From positions 1 to 64,000 of the forward strand of contig JAJPIT010000030.1 of assembly GCA_021324615.1 (NCBI GenBank): a DNA stretch of 64,000 nt, read 5' to 3'. The notes under the pieces are model-generated. The model saw only the letters and a list, made by a program, of their open reading frames with translations, ran no database searches and was not told the origin of the DNA. This DNA comes from Terriglobia bacterium. GTDB taxonomy: Bacteria > Acidobacteriota > Terriglobia > Bryobacterales > Bryobacteraceae. Both the position numbers and the translations under genes were made by a program. Below are positions 26,714-33,819 of this stretch, one piece after another. Every line of letters starts with the position of its first letter. Within the stretch, counting starts at the first letter, position 1.

Positions 26714-27922
26714 TCAGAACGAGGAGCCGGGTTTCATTTTGGAGCCTGGCTCGGGCGCGGTTTTCAGGGGCACGGCGATGTCGAACCAGCCGATCATCAT
26801 TTCATCCCAGGTCTGCGGGCCCCAGAAAATCGTCTTTCCGGGATCCGGATTGAAGGGATTGTTGGGCGAGTTGTCGAACACCGCGCGCGCCTCGATGCGC
26901 GTGCCTTTCGGCAGCAGCTTCGGCTCCGCCAGGTAATAGTAAGGCTGCCAGTTGAAATCGTACTTGGGAATGCTCAGCAGAACTTCAGTTTCTCCGCTGG
27001 GATAGAGCGCGCGAAATTCGAAGGATTTTCCGCGCAGGTGCATGTGCGCCCGCAAACCCACCAGATAGGCTTCCTGATGCAGCGTCACGCTTGCCGAGGT
27101 GTGATAATCGGGCTCACCCGGCGGAATGGCCAGCCAGTGGGCGGCGGCCTGCCCGGCGATGATCTGGCGCGACGGCGGCTGTTTGGCGAACACCAGACCG
27201 ATTTTGGTGCGGTCCGCCGAAGCCTTCCCGTTGGTCTGGTAGTGCATCTGAAAAACCAGGGTTGAACCGGCCTTGATCAATCGCGCTTCGCCCGGCTTCC
27301 AAATTTGCGGCGACATGCCCGGGGCGTATCCGGCGAGATACTCCTCATTCTGCATTCCGCTGCCATCATCGACCACGACGATGGCGTGATGCACCACGCT
27401 GCGGTCTCCGGGCCGGACTTCCACCGCCTGCACCCATTTATCCTCGGTGAAATTGGTCTTCACCGGGATGTATTGATAATCGATGACGCCGCTGGCCGGG
27501 ACCCGGAAGGCCTCCGGCATCTGGAACACAACGTCGGGTTTGGGGATCCTCCAGCCTTCGGTGAACGGGCGCGGAGGGGGCGCATCGGCGGGATTTCCTT
27601 CCGGCGCGCCGCCGTCCACCCAGGCCACCACAGTCTCTTTTTCTCCGGGCGCCAGCGACAGATCGTTGGAAAACTTGCCATAGCGCGGATCGGCCTGCCA
27701 CGGCGGCATCTTGCCTGAGAGCAGCGCGCTGCGAATCGCCTTCGCCCACGGACGAGCCTGTTGATACGTTAACAGCGGCATCGGCGCGGCTTCGCCCGGA
27801 CGATGGCATTGCTGGCACCGGTTTTGTAAGATTCGTTCAACTTCCCTGTGAAATGTCGGGGTTGCGGCGGAGCAAAGAAGGCAAAAAAAGGGTACGGAAA
27901 CAGCCGTGGCGACGCGAAACAC
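26714..27922 (-). CDS. exported cytochrome c / copper type II monooxygenase-like fusion
   Basis: 402 aa. Signal peptide (about 1-20), a small cytochrome c domain with a single CXXCH at C36-C39-H40 ('CQQCHRPGEAAPMPLLTY') and possible Met ligands (M48, M72), then a PHM-like region from about 120. All copper-ligand positions of the ascorbate-dependent monooxygenase family appear filled: H178-H179, H227, H293/H295 ('AHMHLRGKSF'), and M375 or M376. The heme domain could supply the electrons that ascorbate gives in animals. The substrate is unknown. GTG start gives the best signal peptide; no strong ribosome site is visible. Family call is fairly secure, activity is inferred. Confidence 0.75.
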   Translation of the reverse strand: MFRVATAVSVPFFCLLCSAATPTFHREVERILQNRCQQCHRPGEAAPMPLLTYQQARPWAKAIRSALLSGKMPPWQADPRYGKFSNDLSLAPGEKETVVAWVDGGAPEGNPADAPPPRPFTEGWRIPKPDVVFQMPEAFRVPASGVIDYQYIPVKTNFTEDKWVQAVEVRPGDRSVVHHAIVVVDDGSGMQNEEYLAGYAPGMSPQIWKPGEARLIKAGSTLVFQMHYQTNGKASADRTKIGLVFAKQPPSRQIIAGQAAAHWLAIPPGEPDYHTSASVTLHQEAYLVGLRAHMHLRGKSFEFRALYPSGETEVLLSIPKYDFNWQPYYYLAEPKLLPKGTRIEARAVFDNSPNNPFNPDPGKTIFWGPQTWDEMMIGWFDIAVPLKTAPEPGSKMKPGSSF

Positions 27923-28022
27923 TTCTTTATGAATCCTTGAAAAAACCTAAAGCTACATCATAATGCGAAACCGGCGAATCGTTTCATCCTTTTTTGCGGA
28001 TCAGGCGATTTCCCCGGGCGGC

Positions 28023-28055
28023 TAGGGCGGCGTTTCCGGGCGCGGTAGGGCGGCG
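28023..28055. repeat. short direct repeat TAGGGCGGCG x2
   Basis: Two identical 10-base copies at 28023-28032 and 28046-28055 (23-bp period) lie in the longest gene-free gap, between the monooxygenase-like gene and the ABC permease. Could be a regulator site or chance in GC-rich DNA. Confidence 0.3.
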
Positions 28056-28088
28056 GCCCGCGCGGGAACCGGCGCCGGCGAATCCTTT

Positions 28089-28094
28089 TAAAAT
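28089..28094 (+). promoter_or_regulatory. -10 hexamer for a probable leaderless ABC permease transcript
   Basis: TAAAAT ends six bases before GTG 28101 (nine before ATG 28104), the spacing expected when transcription starts at the start codon. Confidence 0.4.
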
Positions 28095-28100
28095 GGGGAC

Positions 28101-28910
28101 GTGATGCGTTTTCCCGGCCGGCACTTTCTGCGGAATCTGGTGGAGCGGCGGACGCTGCTGGCGCGGCTGGTCCGGCGCGACTTCGAGCAGCGCTATGTCG
28201 GCTCGGCCGGCGGATGGCTGTGGGGAGCGATCCATCCGCTGGTTCTGCTCGGCAGCTATTACTTCATCTTCGAAGTGTGCCTGCACGCGACGCTGCCGCC
28301 GGGCGAGGTGACCAATAATTATCTGATGTATCTGTTCTGCGGATTCCTGCCCTGGCTGCTGTTCCAGGACACGGTGATCCGCTCGGCCGGATCTCTGGTC
28401 GAGCATTCGAATCTCATCACGAAAACCGTTTTCCCGGCCGAAGTCGTGCCGGTGTCGATTTTTCTATCCTCGCTGCTGCATCATCTGATCGCGCTGGCGA
28501 TCGTGGTGGCCTGCGCGGCGATTTTTTTAAAAGCGGTCAGCCTGAAGATTCTGCTGCTGCCGGTCTATATGTTCTTTGTGGGGCTGCTCGCGGTCGGGGT
28601 CGGCTGGATTGTGTCGAGCCTGCAAGTTTATCTGCGCGACACGGCGCAGGTGGTCAGCGTGGTGATGACGCTGTGGTTCTGGGCGACGCCGATCATGATC
28701 ACGGAAAAGCAGATCCCGCCGCGTTTTCACGCGCTGATCGAGTTGAATCCGATGTCCTGGATCGTCAGAGCCTATCGCTACCGGCTGCTCTCGACGCAAT
28801 GGCCAAGCTGGCGGGAACTCTCGATTCTGTTCTTTTACTCCGCCGGCGTTTTTCTCCTCGGAGGACTGTTTTTCCGTCACCTGAAGCGCGGATTCGCCGA
28901 TGTTTTGTGA
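28101..28910 (+). CDS. ABC-2 type polysaccharide/O-antigen export permease (Wzm/TagG-like)
   Basis: 269 aa, six predicted membrane helices. The N-terminal 'LLARLVRRDFEQRYVGSAGG' (cytoplasmic helix before TM1) and C-terminal 'ELNPMSWIVRAYR' are hallmarks of the Wzm/TagG/KpsM permease family, which exports lipid-linked glycans. The paired ATPase (Wzt/TagH) normally sits next to it but is absent here; the flanking genes are rlmH and a monooxygenase-like protein. So the ATPase must be encoded elsewhere or the gene has been separated from its cluster. Start could be GTG 28101 or ATG 28104; the -10 position favours 28101. Confidence 0.85.
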   Translation: MMRFPGRHFLRNLVERRTLLARLVRRDFEQRYVGSAGGWLWGAIHPLVLLGSYYFIFEVCLHATLPPGEVTNNYLMYLFCGFLPWLLFQDTVIRSAGSLVEHSNLITKTVFPAEVVPVSIFLSSLLHHLIALAIVVACAAIFLKAVSLKILLLPVYMFFVGLLAVGVGWIVSSLQVYLRDTAQVVSVVMTLWFWATPIMITEKQIPPRFHALIELNPMSWIVRAYRYRLLSTQWPSWRELSILFFYSAGVFLLGGLFFRHLKRGFADVL

Positions 28911-28913
28911 TCC

Positions 28914-29318
28914 TCACCGCGGGTACGGATGCCCGCGCAGCGACGCCAGGGCGCGATAGATCTGCTCGGCGAGTACGGCGCGCGCGAGCTCATGCGGCAG
29001 GGTGAGCGGCGACAGGGAAATCAGCAGATCCGCGCGCGATTTCCATTCCTCCGGGAGTCCATCGGCGCCGCCGACGACAAATAACAGATCGCGCTCGCCG
29101 ATGAGCCGGGCAAAGCCGCGCGAATCCAGGGCGCGGCCCGCGGGATCGAGCAGAATTTTTTGCGCCGCGGGGTGTTTTTGGAACGGATCGAGGCGGCGCG
29201 GATCGATCTCCCGCATTTCACATTTTGCAAAACGCGAGGATCGTTTGACGTACTCCTCCGCCATGGCGTTGGCGTGCGGATCGCGCGCCTTGCCGATGTA
29301 GTACAAAAAAATCTTCAA
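28914..29318 (-). CDS. rlmH: 23S rRNA (pseudouridine-1915-N3) methyltransferase RlmH
   Basis: 134 aa, slightly shorter than the usual 155. SPOUT-fold motifs are clear: 'LLFVVGGADGLPEEW' (SAM-binding knot) and the C-terminal 'SLSPLTLPHELARAVLAEQI' with the 'YRALASLRGHPYPR' end. It methylates pseudouridine 1915 in helix 69 of 23S rRNA on assembled ribosomes. The start is TTG overlapping the OB-fold gene's stop (TTGA, 29315-29318). Its pairing with a thiolase operon is unusual and probably only transcriptional. Confidence 0.92.
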   Translation of the reverse strand: MKIFLYYIGKARDPHANAMAEEYVKRSSRFAKCEMREIDPRRLDPFQKHPAAQKILLDPAGRALDSRGFARLIGERDLLFVVGGADGLPEEWKSRADLLISLSPLTLPHELARAVLAEQIYRALASLRGHPYPR

Positions 29319-29527
29319 ACTTTGCGGAAGAACGGGATGCCGTCGCGGTATTCGGCCAGCTCGACTTTATCGCCGATCTGAACGCGCCCGCCCGATTTTT
29401 CCGCAATCCGCGCGGTGAGGCGCCTGCCGTCCTCCAGGGTCACGATCGCCAACTGATAGGGCGCATCGTTGACGAACTGCTCCGGCGCGGCGTAGATCAG
29501 CGTTTCGGTGTAGATGGTGCCGCTCAT
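29315..29527 (-). CDS. small OB-fold protein partnering a thiolase (DUF35-like, no zinc ribbon)
   Basis: 70 aa. The sequence 'PYQLAIVTLEDGRRLTARI' and 'IGDKVELAEY' reads as an OB-fold half like the C-terminal part of DUF35/ChsH2-type proteins, which form complexes with SCP-x-type thiolases. The usual N-terminal zinc ribbon (four Cys) is missing; there is no cysteine at all. ATG overlaps the thiolase stop (ATGA, 29524-29527) and its stop overlaps the RlmH start. Tight coupling supports a complex with the thiolase. Role in substrate binding is inferred. Confidence 0.7.
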   Translation of the reverse strand: MSGTIYTETLIYAAPEQFVNDAPYQLAIVTLEDGRRLTARIAEKSGGRVQIGDKVELAEYRDGIPFFRKV

Positions 29528-30687
29528 GCCGCCGCTCCCAGGATGGTCACCACCGCGGTGGCGCCGCTGCCGCCGAGATTCTGCGCCAGGCCGATCGAGT
29601 GGCGCTGGAGCTGCCGCTCGCCGGCTTCTCCGCGGATCTGCGCGACCACGTCGCAGATCTGCGCCACGCCCGTGGCGCCGACCGGATGACCTTTGGACTT
29701 CAACCCGCCGCTGGTGTTGATCGGGCGCGGCCCGTTCAGAGCCGTGCAGCCTTGCAGCGCGTAGGGTCCGCCTTCGCCTTTCTTGACGAAGCCCAGATCC
29801 TCGCTGGCCACGATCTCGGCGATGGTGAAGCAACCGTGCACTTCCGCGAACTGAATATCGTTGGCGGTCACGCCGGCCATTTTGTAGGCTCTTTGCGCGG
29901 CTTCCTTTACGGCTTTAAAAGTGGTGATGTCTTCCTTCTGGTCGAGCGCCACCTGATCGGAGGTCTGGGCGATGCCCAGCACGCGGACCGGCTTATCGGT
30001 GAACTCCGTGGCGCGCTCCAGTGGAACGAGGAGCACCGCCGCCGCGCCGTCGCTGATCAGCGAGCAATCGTAAACGGTCAAGGGATCCGCGATCGGCTTG
30101 CCGCCGAGGGCCTGCTCCATGGTGATCACCTTGCGCATGTGCGCCTGCGGATTTTTGGCGCCGTTGGCGTGATTTTTCACGGCGACGGCGGCCAGCATCT
30201 CGCGCGTGGTTCCGTACTGATACATGTGCCGCCGCGCGATCATCGCAAACAGCGCCGGAAAGGTGGCGCCGGCGCGGCCTTCGCCGCACATATCGCCGGC
30301 CCCGGCCAGAATTTCGGTGACTTTAGGGGTCGGCTGCGAGGTCATTTTTTCCACGCCGCCGACCAGGACCACGTCGTAGAGTCCGGCGCCGACGGCGGAA
30401 ACGGCGTGGAAAAAAGCCGATCCGCTGGAGGCGCAGGCCGCTTCAAATCGCGTGCAGGGGACCCCGGTGATGTCCATGGCGCCGGCGATATAGGGCGCCA
30501 GGTGGTTCTGGCCGACGAAGGAGGGCCCGGCGAAGTTGCCGAGATAGAAAGCCTCGACTTGTGAGGGCTTTACGTGAGCATCTTCCAGGCATTTGAGGCC
30601 CGCCTCGACCGCGAGCGAGCGCAGATCCCGGTCCGGAAACGCTCCAAAGGCGGTCTTGCCGATGCCGATTACCGCAACTGGTCTCAT
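29524..30687 (-). CDS. SCP-x-type thiolase (acetyl-CoA acyltransferase-like)
   Basis: 387 aa. Catalytic Cys85 in 'EAACASSGSAF', H284 in 'EVHGCFTIAE' and H334 in 'KSKGHPVGATG'. The C-terminal loop lacks the third-region Cys of classic thiolases ('NLGGSGATAVV'), which is typical of the SCP-x/lipid-transfer-protein thiolase subgroup. These cleave or process branched or sterol-like acyl-CoAs, often with an OB-fold partner, which here is the next gene (4-bp overlap). Start ATG 30687 follows an AT-rich stretch without Shine-Dalgarno. It is divergent from the sigma-factor operon. True substrate unknown. Confidence 0.88.
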   Translation of the reverse strand: MRPVAVIGIGKTAFGAFPDRDLRSLAVEAGLKCLEDAHVKPSQVEAFYLGNFAGPSFVGQNHLAPYIAGAMDITGVPCTRFEAACASSGSAFFHAVSAVGAGLYDVVLVGGVEKMTSQPTPKVTEILAGAGDMCGEGRAGATFPALFAMIARRHMYQYGTTREMLAAVAVKNHANGAKNPQAHMRKVITMEQALGGKPIADPLTVYDCSLISDGAAAVLLVPLERATEFTDKPVRVLGIAQTSDQVALDQKEDITTFKAVKEAAQRAYKMAGVTANDIQFAEVHGCFTIAEIVASEDLGFVKKGEGGPYALQGCTALNGPRPINTSGGLKSKGHPVGATGVAQICDVVAQIRGEAGERQLQRHSIGLAQNLGGSGATAVVTILGAAA

Positions 30688-30763
30688 ATATGATTAGAAT
30701 AACGCGAGAAGACGATAGATTCATTTGCACGTTTGCGGAGGACGCGGCGTCAGGGTTAGTAAG

Positions 30764-31345
30764 ATGGCGAGCGTCCCGTCGGTTTTTGAGCAAATGAGCG
30801 AAGCTCCCGGCTTTACCCGATACGACGCGGCGGCGCTCGCCAACGAGCAGCAGAGCCGTTTTGTGGCCGACAATCTGCGGCGCGTATTTCTGCTGATCTA
30901 CCGGATTGTCGGCAATGTGGCGGATGCGCAGGACCTGACCCAGGAGGCCTTCATCAAGGCGCTCCAGCGGCAGGATCAGTTGAAGGATCTGGAGAAGGCC
31001 GCGCACTGGCTTTCCCGCATCGCCAGCAACACGGCCATCGATTTTTTGCGCCGCAGCGGGCGGGTGAGTTTTTCCGGCATCGAGGAGGTCCCGGAGCCGC
31101 TGGCCAGCTCGCCGCGGGAAAGTCCGGAGCAACTGGTGCTGCGGGCCGAGCACCGCGAGCGTCTGGAGTCGGCGCTGGGCGTGCTGACGGATCGCGAGCG
31201 CACGGCCCTGCTGTTGCGCGATGTGGAGGGATTGCCGGCCGGGGAAGTGGCCGCGCGGCTGAACTGCTCCAAGGCGACGGTGCGCTCGCATATCGCCAAC
31301 GGGCGGGTGAAGCTGCGCCGCTTCCTTGAAAGAAGGAAAGCATGA
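30764..31345 (+). CDS. ECF-type RNA polymerase sigma factor
   Basis: 193 aa from ATG 30764 (a TTG 39 bases upstream is in frame but has no support). Sigma region 2 at about residues 30-95 ('DAQDLTQEAFIKALQ', then 'AAHWLSRIASNTAIDFLRR') and region 4 at about 135-190 ('LTDRERTALLLRDVEGLPAG', helix-turn-helix 'EVAARLNCSKATVRSHI'). It directs RNA polymerase to a stress regulon. The stop overlaps the anti-sigma candidate by four bases, and that runs on into an exported protein, a rhodanese and a selenoprotein. Such operons are usually auto-activated by their own sigma factor. Confidence 0.9.
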   Translation: MASVPSVFEQMSEAPGFTRYDAAALANEQQSRFVADNLRRVFLLIYRIVGNVADAQDLTQEAFIKALQRQDQLKDLEKAAHWLSRIASNTAIDFLRRSGRVSFSGIEEVPEPLASSPRESPEQLVLRAEHRERLESALGVLTDRERTALLLRDVEGLPAGEVAARLNCSKATVRSHIANGRVKLRRFLERRKA

Positions 31346-31989
31346 TGGGCGCTCGGAACAAGACGGCACACCCGGCCGAAACCGATCTGGCCCTGTACGT
31401 TTCCCGCGATCTGCCCCTGTGGCGGCGGATCCGGGTGGGCTGGCATGTTTCCCGCTGCCGGTGGTGCCGGCAGATGGCGGAGATTTACCGCGGCGTCCGG
31501 ATCCGCCTCCGCGAAACCGCCTCGGAGATGCCGGCTGGGGTGAACTGGAACCAACTGGCGGCGGAGATGACGGCCAATATTCGCGTTGGACTGGCCGCCG
31601 GGGAGTGCGTGGCGCCGCGCAAGCGCAGGACAGCGGCGCTTGGCTGGCGGCCGGCGGCGGCCATGGCGGCGCTGGCGGCGCTGCTGATCTGCGCCTGGGT
31701 TTTGAACATGCCGTCGAGCGCGACCCAGGAGCTGGGGCGCGCCGTGGCGGCGATCTGGAGCGGATCGTCTCTCCGCGGCGGCGCGGCGGCGCGCGAGGGC
31801 CGCGGGCTGGTGGTGGAGTTGAGTTCTTCCGGGATCGAGTTGCGCGAAAACGGCAGCACTGTTCTGGGCGTTTCCCGGGATCAGGCCAGGCTGGTTGGCG
31901 TTTCGGCCAGCGTCGAAGGATCGGCCAGCGCGCGCTACGTCGACGACGACACCGGCCAGATGACCATCACGAGCGTGTATGCGCAATAG
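31342..31989 (+). CDS. putative zinc-binding (ZAS-like) membrane anti-sigma factor
   Basis: 215 aa. The N-terminal cytoplasmic part contains H35-X3-C39-X2-C42 ('GWHVSRCRWCRQMAEIYR'), the HXXXCXXC signature of zinc anti-sigma domains, some of which (RsrA-type) release sigma upon thiol oxidation. One membrane helix at about 100-116 ('AAMAALAALLICAWVL') is followed by a periplasmic part of about 100 residues without recognisable domain. ATG overlaps the sigma stop (ATGA). Coupling to an ECF gene plus the motif makes the anti-sigma role likely; the metal and redox response are inferences. Confidence 0.75.
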   Translation: MMGARNKTAHPAETDLALYVSRDLPLWRRIRVGWHVSRCRWCRQMAEIYRGVRIRLRETASEMPAGVNWNQLAAEMTANIRVGLAAGECVAPRKRRTAALGWRPAAAMAALAALLICAWVLNMPSSATQELGRAVAAIWSGSSLRGGAAAREGRGLVVELSSSGIELRENGSTVLGVSRDQARLVGVSASVEGSASARYVDDDTGQMTITSVYAQ

Positions 31990-33073
31990 AGCCATTCTCG
32001 CCGCGCTGGCCTGCGCCGCCGGCGCGCCTTGGCTGCCGGCGCAGGGCCTCAGCCGCAAAGTGAATCTGCCGGCGGACTCGCCGGTGACGCTGGTTTCGGT
32101 GGATTGGGGCGGAACCGAGGCCACCGCGCGCGGCGGCGCGTTCTTCCTGGACGTGCATGCCTCGCTGGCGCTGCGCAACTCCAGCCAGAAGCGGGTGCGC
32201 GCGATCACCTTCGCGGTGCTTTCGCAGGAAGTGACGCCGGGCGGCAAAGGATCGGTTTCGGTGCCCAGCCTGGATGTCGCTCCCGGCGACGTTTTTCCGG
32301 TGGGGATCGATCTGCGGCTGCTGCGGCCGATCGCCGGAGGCGCCGGAGTCGAGGTGAAGCTGGACGGGGTGCTGTTCGACGATCTGAGTTTTTACGGTCC
32401 CGACAATCTGCAATCGCGCCGCACCATGACGGTGTGGGAGCTGGAGGCCCGGCGCGACCGGCAATACTTCAAGAAGCTGATGGAGACCGCCGGAGCGAAA
32501 GCCTTGCAGCAGGCGATGCTGGAGAATCTGAGCCGGCAGGCGGACCGGCCGCTGGCGGCCATGCAGATGGTGCGCGGCCGCGCGACCAACCTCGAGCCGG
32601 AGCGCGATTTGAGCTTCGCCTTCCTGGAGATTCCCGACGCGCCGGTGCTGGCCATGAACGGCATGGCTCGCGTGGCCGGCAGCGAAGCGCATGCGCCGAG
32701 CGTGGAGGTCCGCAACCGCAGCGAGCGTCCGGTCCGTTATCTGGAAATCGGCTGGATCGTGAAGGATCAGCAAGGGCGCGAATTTCTGGCGGCCTCCATG
32801 CCCGCCGAGGTGAGCCTGGCCCCGGGAAAAACCGGCCAGGTGGGGCAGGACGCGGCCTTGCGCTTCCCCGAACGCACCAGCATTCAAGGCATGAGCGGCT
32901 TCATTTCGACCGTCGGATTCGCCGACGGGTCCTACTGGATTCCCAGCCGCGCCGCGCTGAGCGACGCACGCCTGCGCCGCCTGATCTCCCCGTCGCCGGA
33001 GGAGCAGCGGCTGACGCAGATTTATCAGAAAAAGGGCTTGAGCGGGCTGATGGAGGAATTGAAGAAGTTTTGA
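31979..33073 (+). CDS. exported protein of unknown function in the sigma-factor operon
   Basis: 364 aa. Signal peptide (about 1-22, LPAQG). The mature part reads as beta-sandwich repeats: 'HASLALRNSSQKRVRAITFA' (about 61-80) and a later 'SVEVRNRSERPVRYLEIGW' look like two related domains that comment on how residues pack rather than catalyse. The C-terminal about 30 residues are helical ('RLTQIYQKKGLSGLMEEL'). The ATG lies inside the anti-sigma gene (11-base overlap), and its TGA overlaps the rhodanese TTG. I recognise no characterised family. Its location suggests that it is an envelope target or signalling partner of the sigma system. Confidence 0.7.
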   Translation: MRNRAILAALACAAGAPWLPAQGLSRKVNLPADSPVTLVSVDWGGTEATARGGAFFLDVHASLALRNSSQKRVRAITFAVLSQEVTPGGKGSVSVPSLDVAPGDVFPVGIDLRLLRPIAGGAGVEVKLDGVLFDDLSFYGPDNLQSRRTMTVWELEARRDRQYFKKLMETAGAKALQQAMLENLSRQADRPLAAMQMVRGRATNLEPERDLSFAFLEIPDAPVLAMNGMARVAGSEAHAPSVEVRNRSERPVRYLEIGWIVKDQQGREFLAASMPAEVSLAPGKTGQVGQDAALRFPERTSIQGMSGFISTVGFADGSYWIPSRAALSDARLRRLISPSPEEQRLTQIYQKKGLSGLMEELKKF

Positions 33074-33441
33074 GCGCTTCGACTCCCTGGCCGGACAAGC
33101 CGGTGAAGACGCTTCCGCTGGAGATCACCCCCGGCGAGCTCCGCCGGCGGCTCGACGTCGGCGAAGAGATCCGGCTCATCGACGTCCGCGAGCCGCGGGA
33201 GTACGAAACAGCGCGCATCGAAGGCGGCGAACTGATTCCCATGCGCGGGATTCCCGCGGCGCTCCTCAAGCTGCGGGCGGAATCGATGCACGCAACCCTT
33301 GTCGTCTACTGCCATCACGGTGTCCGCAGCCTCAACGTCGTCCACTGGCTGCGCGAGCAAGGCGTGGAGTCCTGCCAAAGCCTGGCCGGCGGCATCGACG
33401 CCTGGAGTCGCTTGATCGATCCGTCTGTGCCACGATATTAG
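33070..33441 (+). CDS. single-domain rhodanese-like sulfurtransferase
   Basis: 123 aa. Rhodanese fold with 'IRLIDVREPREYETARI' (about 35-50) and the active-site loop 'VVYCHHGVRSLNVVHWL', Cys81 being the persulfide-forming residue; 'SLAGGIDAWS' closes the domain. It would shuttle sulfane sulfur (or possibly selenium) between thiols in the cytoplasm. The start is TTG within the preceding TGA (TTGA, 33070-33073), and no other start fits before the domain. The ArsC/Spx-family selenoprotein gene begins three bases after its stop, so the two are probably functionally linked. Confidence 0.88.
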   Translation: MSASTPWPDKPVKTLPLEITPGELRRRLDVGEEIRLIDVREPREYETARIEGGELIPMRGIPAALLKLRAESMHATLVVYCHHGVRSLNVVHWLREQGVESCQSLAGGIDAWSRLIDPSVPRY

Positions 33442-33443
33442 GC

Positions 33444-33782
33444 ATGACGGTTTACCTGAAGCCCACCTGAACCACCTGCCGCAAGGCGAAGAGTTGGCTT
33501 CGCCAGAAGGGCGTCGACGTCCGGGAGATCGATCTGAGCAAGGGCTTGAGCGAATCGGAGCTGGACCGGTTGATTGGCGCGCGCGACTATAAACAATTCC
33601 TCAACACGCGCAACGAGCTCTACCGCGAGCGCAACATGAAAGCAAATCCGCCCTCGCGCGCGGAAGCGATCAAGCTGATGGCGGCGCATCCCAATCTGAT
33701 CAGGCGTCCGATCCTGGTGAACGGATCGAAAATCGCGGTGGGCTTCGAAGAGGAGGAGTTCCGCAAAACCGCCGGCGTCTAA
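33444..33782 (+). CDS. ArsC/Spx-family thioredoxin-fold selenoprotein (in-frame TGA = Sec)
   Basis: 112 codons from ATG 33444 to TAA 33780-33782, interrupted only by TGA at 33468-33470 (codon 9). Around it the protein reads YLKPT-U-TTCRKAKSW, which aligns with the ArsC/Spx/YffB signature PXCXXCRKA; the TGA sits exactly at the first, catalytic Cys, and C12 is kept (UXXC). The rest is a normal family member: 'EIDLSKGLSESELDRLIG', 'FLNTRNELYRERNM', and 'LIRRPILVNGSKIAVGFEEE'. A 7-bp hairpin beginning 14 bases after the TGA fits a bacterial SECIS. Sec-containing ArsC-like proteins have been reported in environmental sequence, so this is a credible member. The family reduces arsenate or protein/glutathione mixed disulfides; the exact substrate is unknown. 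If TGA were read as stop, only an 8-residue peptide would result and an otherwise intact gene would be lost. selA/B/C/D are not in the window. Confidence 0.88.
33485..33504 (+). promoter_or_regulatory. bacterial SECIS element candidate
   Basis: GGCGAAG (33485-33491) pairs perfectly with CTTCGCC (33498-33504) around the 6-base loop AGTTGG. The loop starts 21 bases after the TGA, within the 16-37 base range of bacterial SECIS models, and has a G in its first two positions as the consensus asks. SelB would bind it to recode the UGA at 33468. Confidence 0.75.
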
Positions 33783-33819
33783 GCGGGCCGCCTGGCGCGG
33801 GAAGGCCGCCCGAAGCGGG

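Noticed and set aside
33468-33470. Reading the TGA as a nonsense mutation (pseudogene) or the gene as starting at 33546
   Set aside because: The stop falls exactly on the catalytic Cys position, the rest is intact, and a SECIS-like hairpin follows. A start at 33546 would remove the active site.
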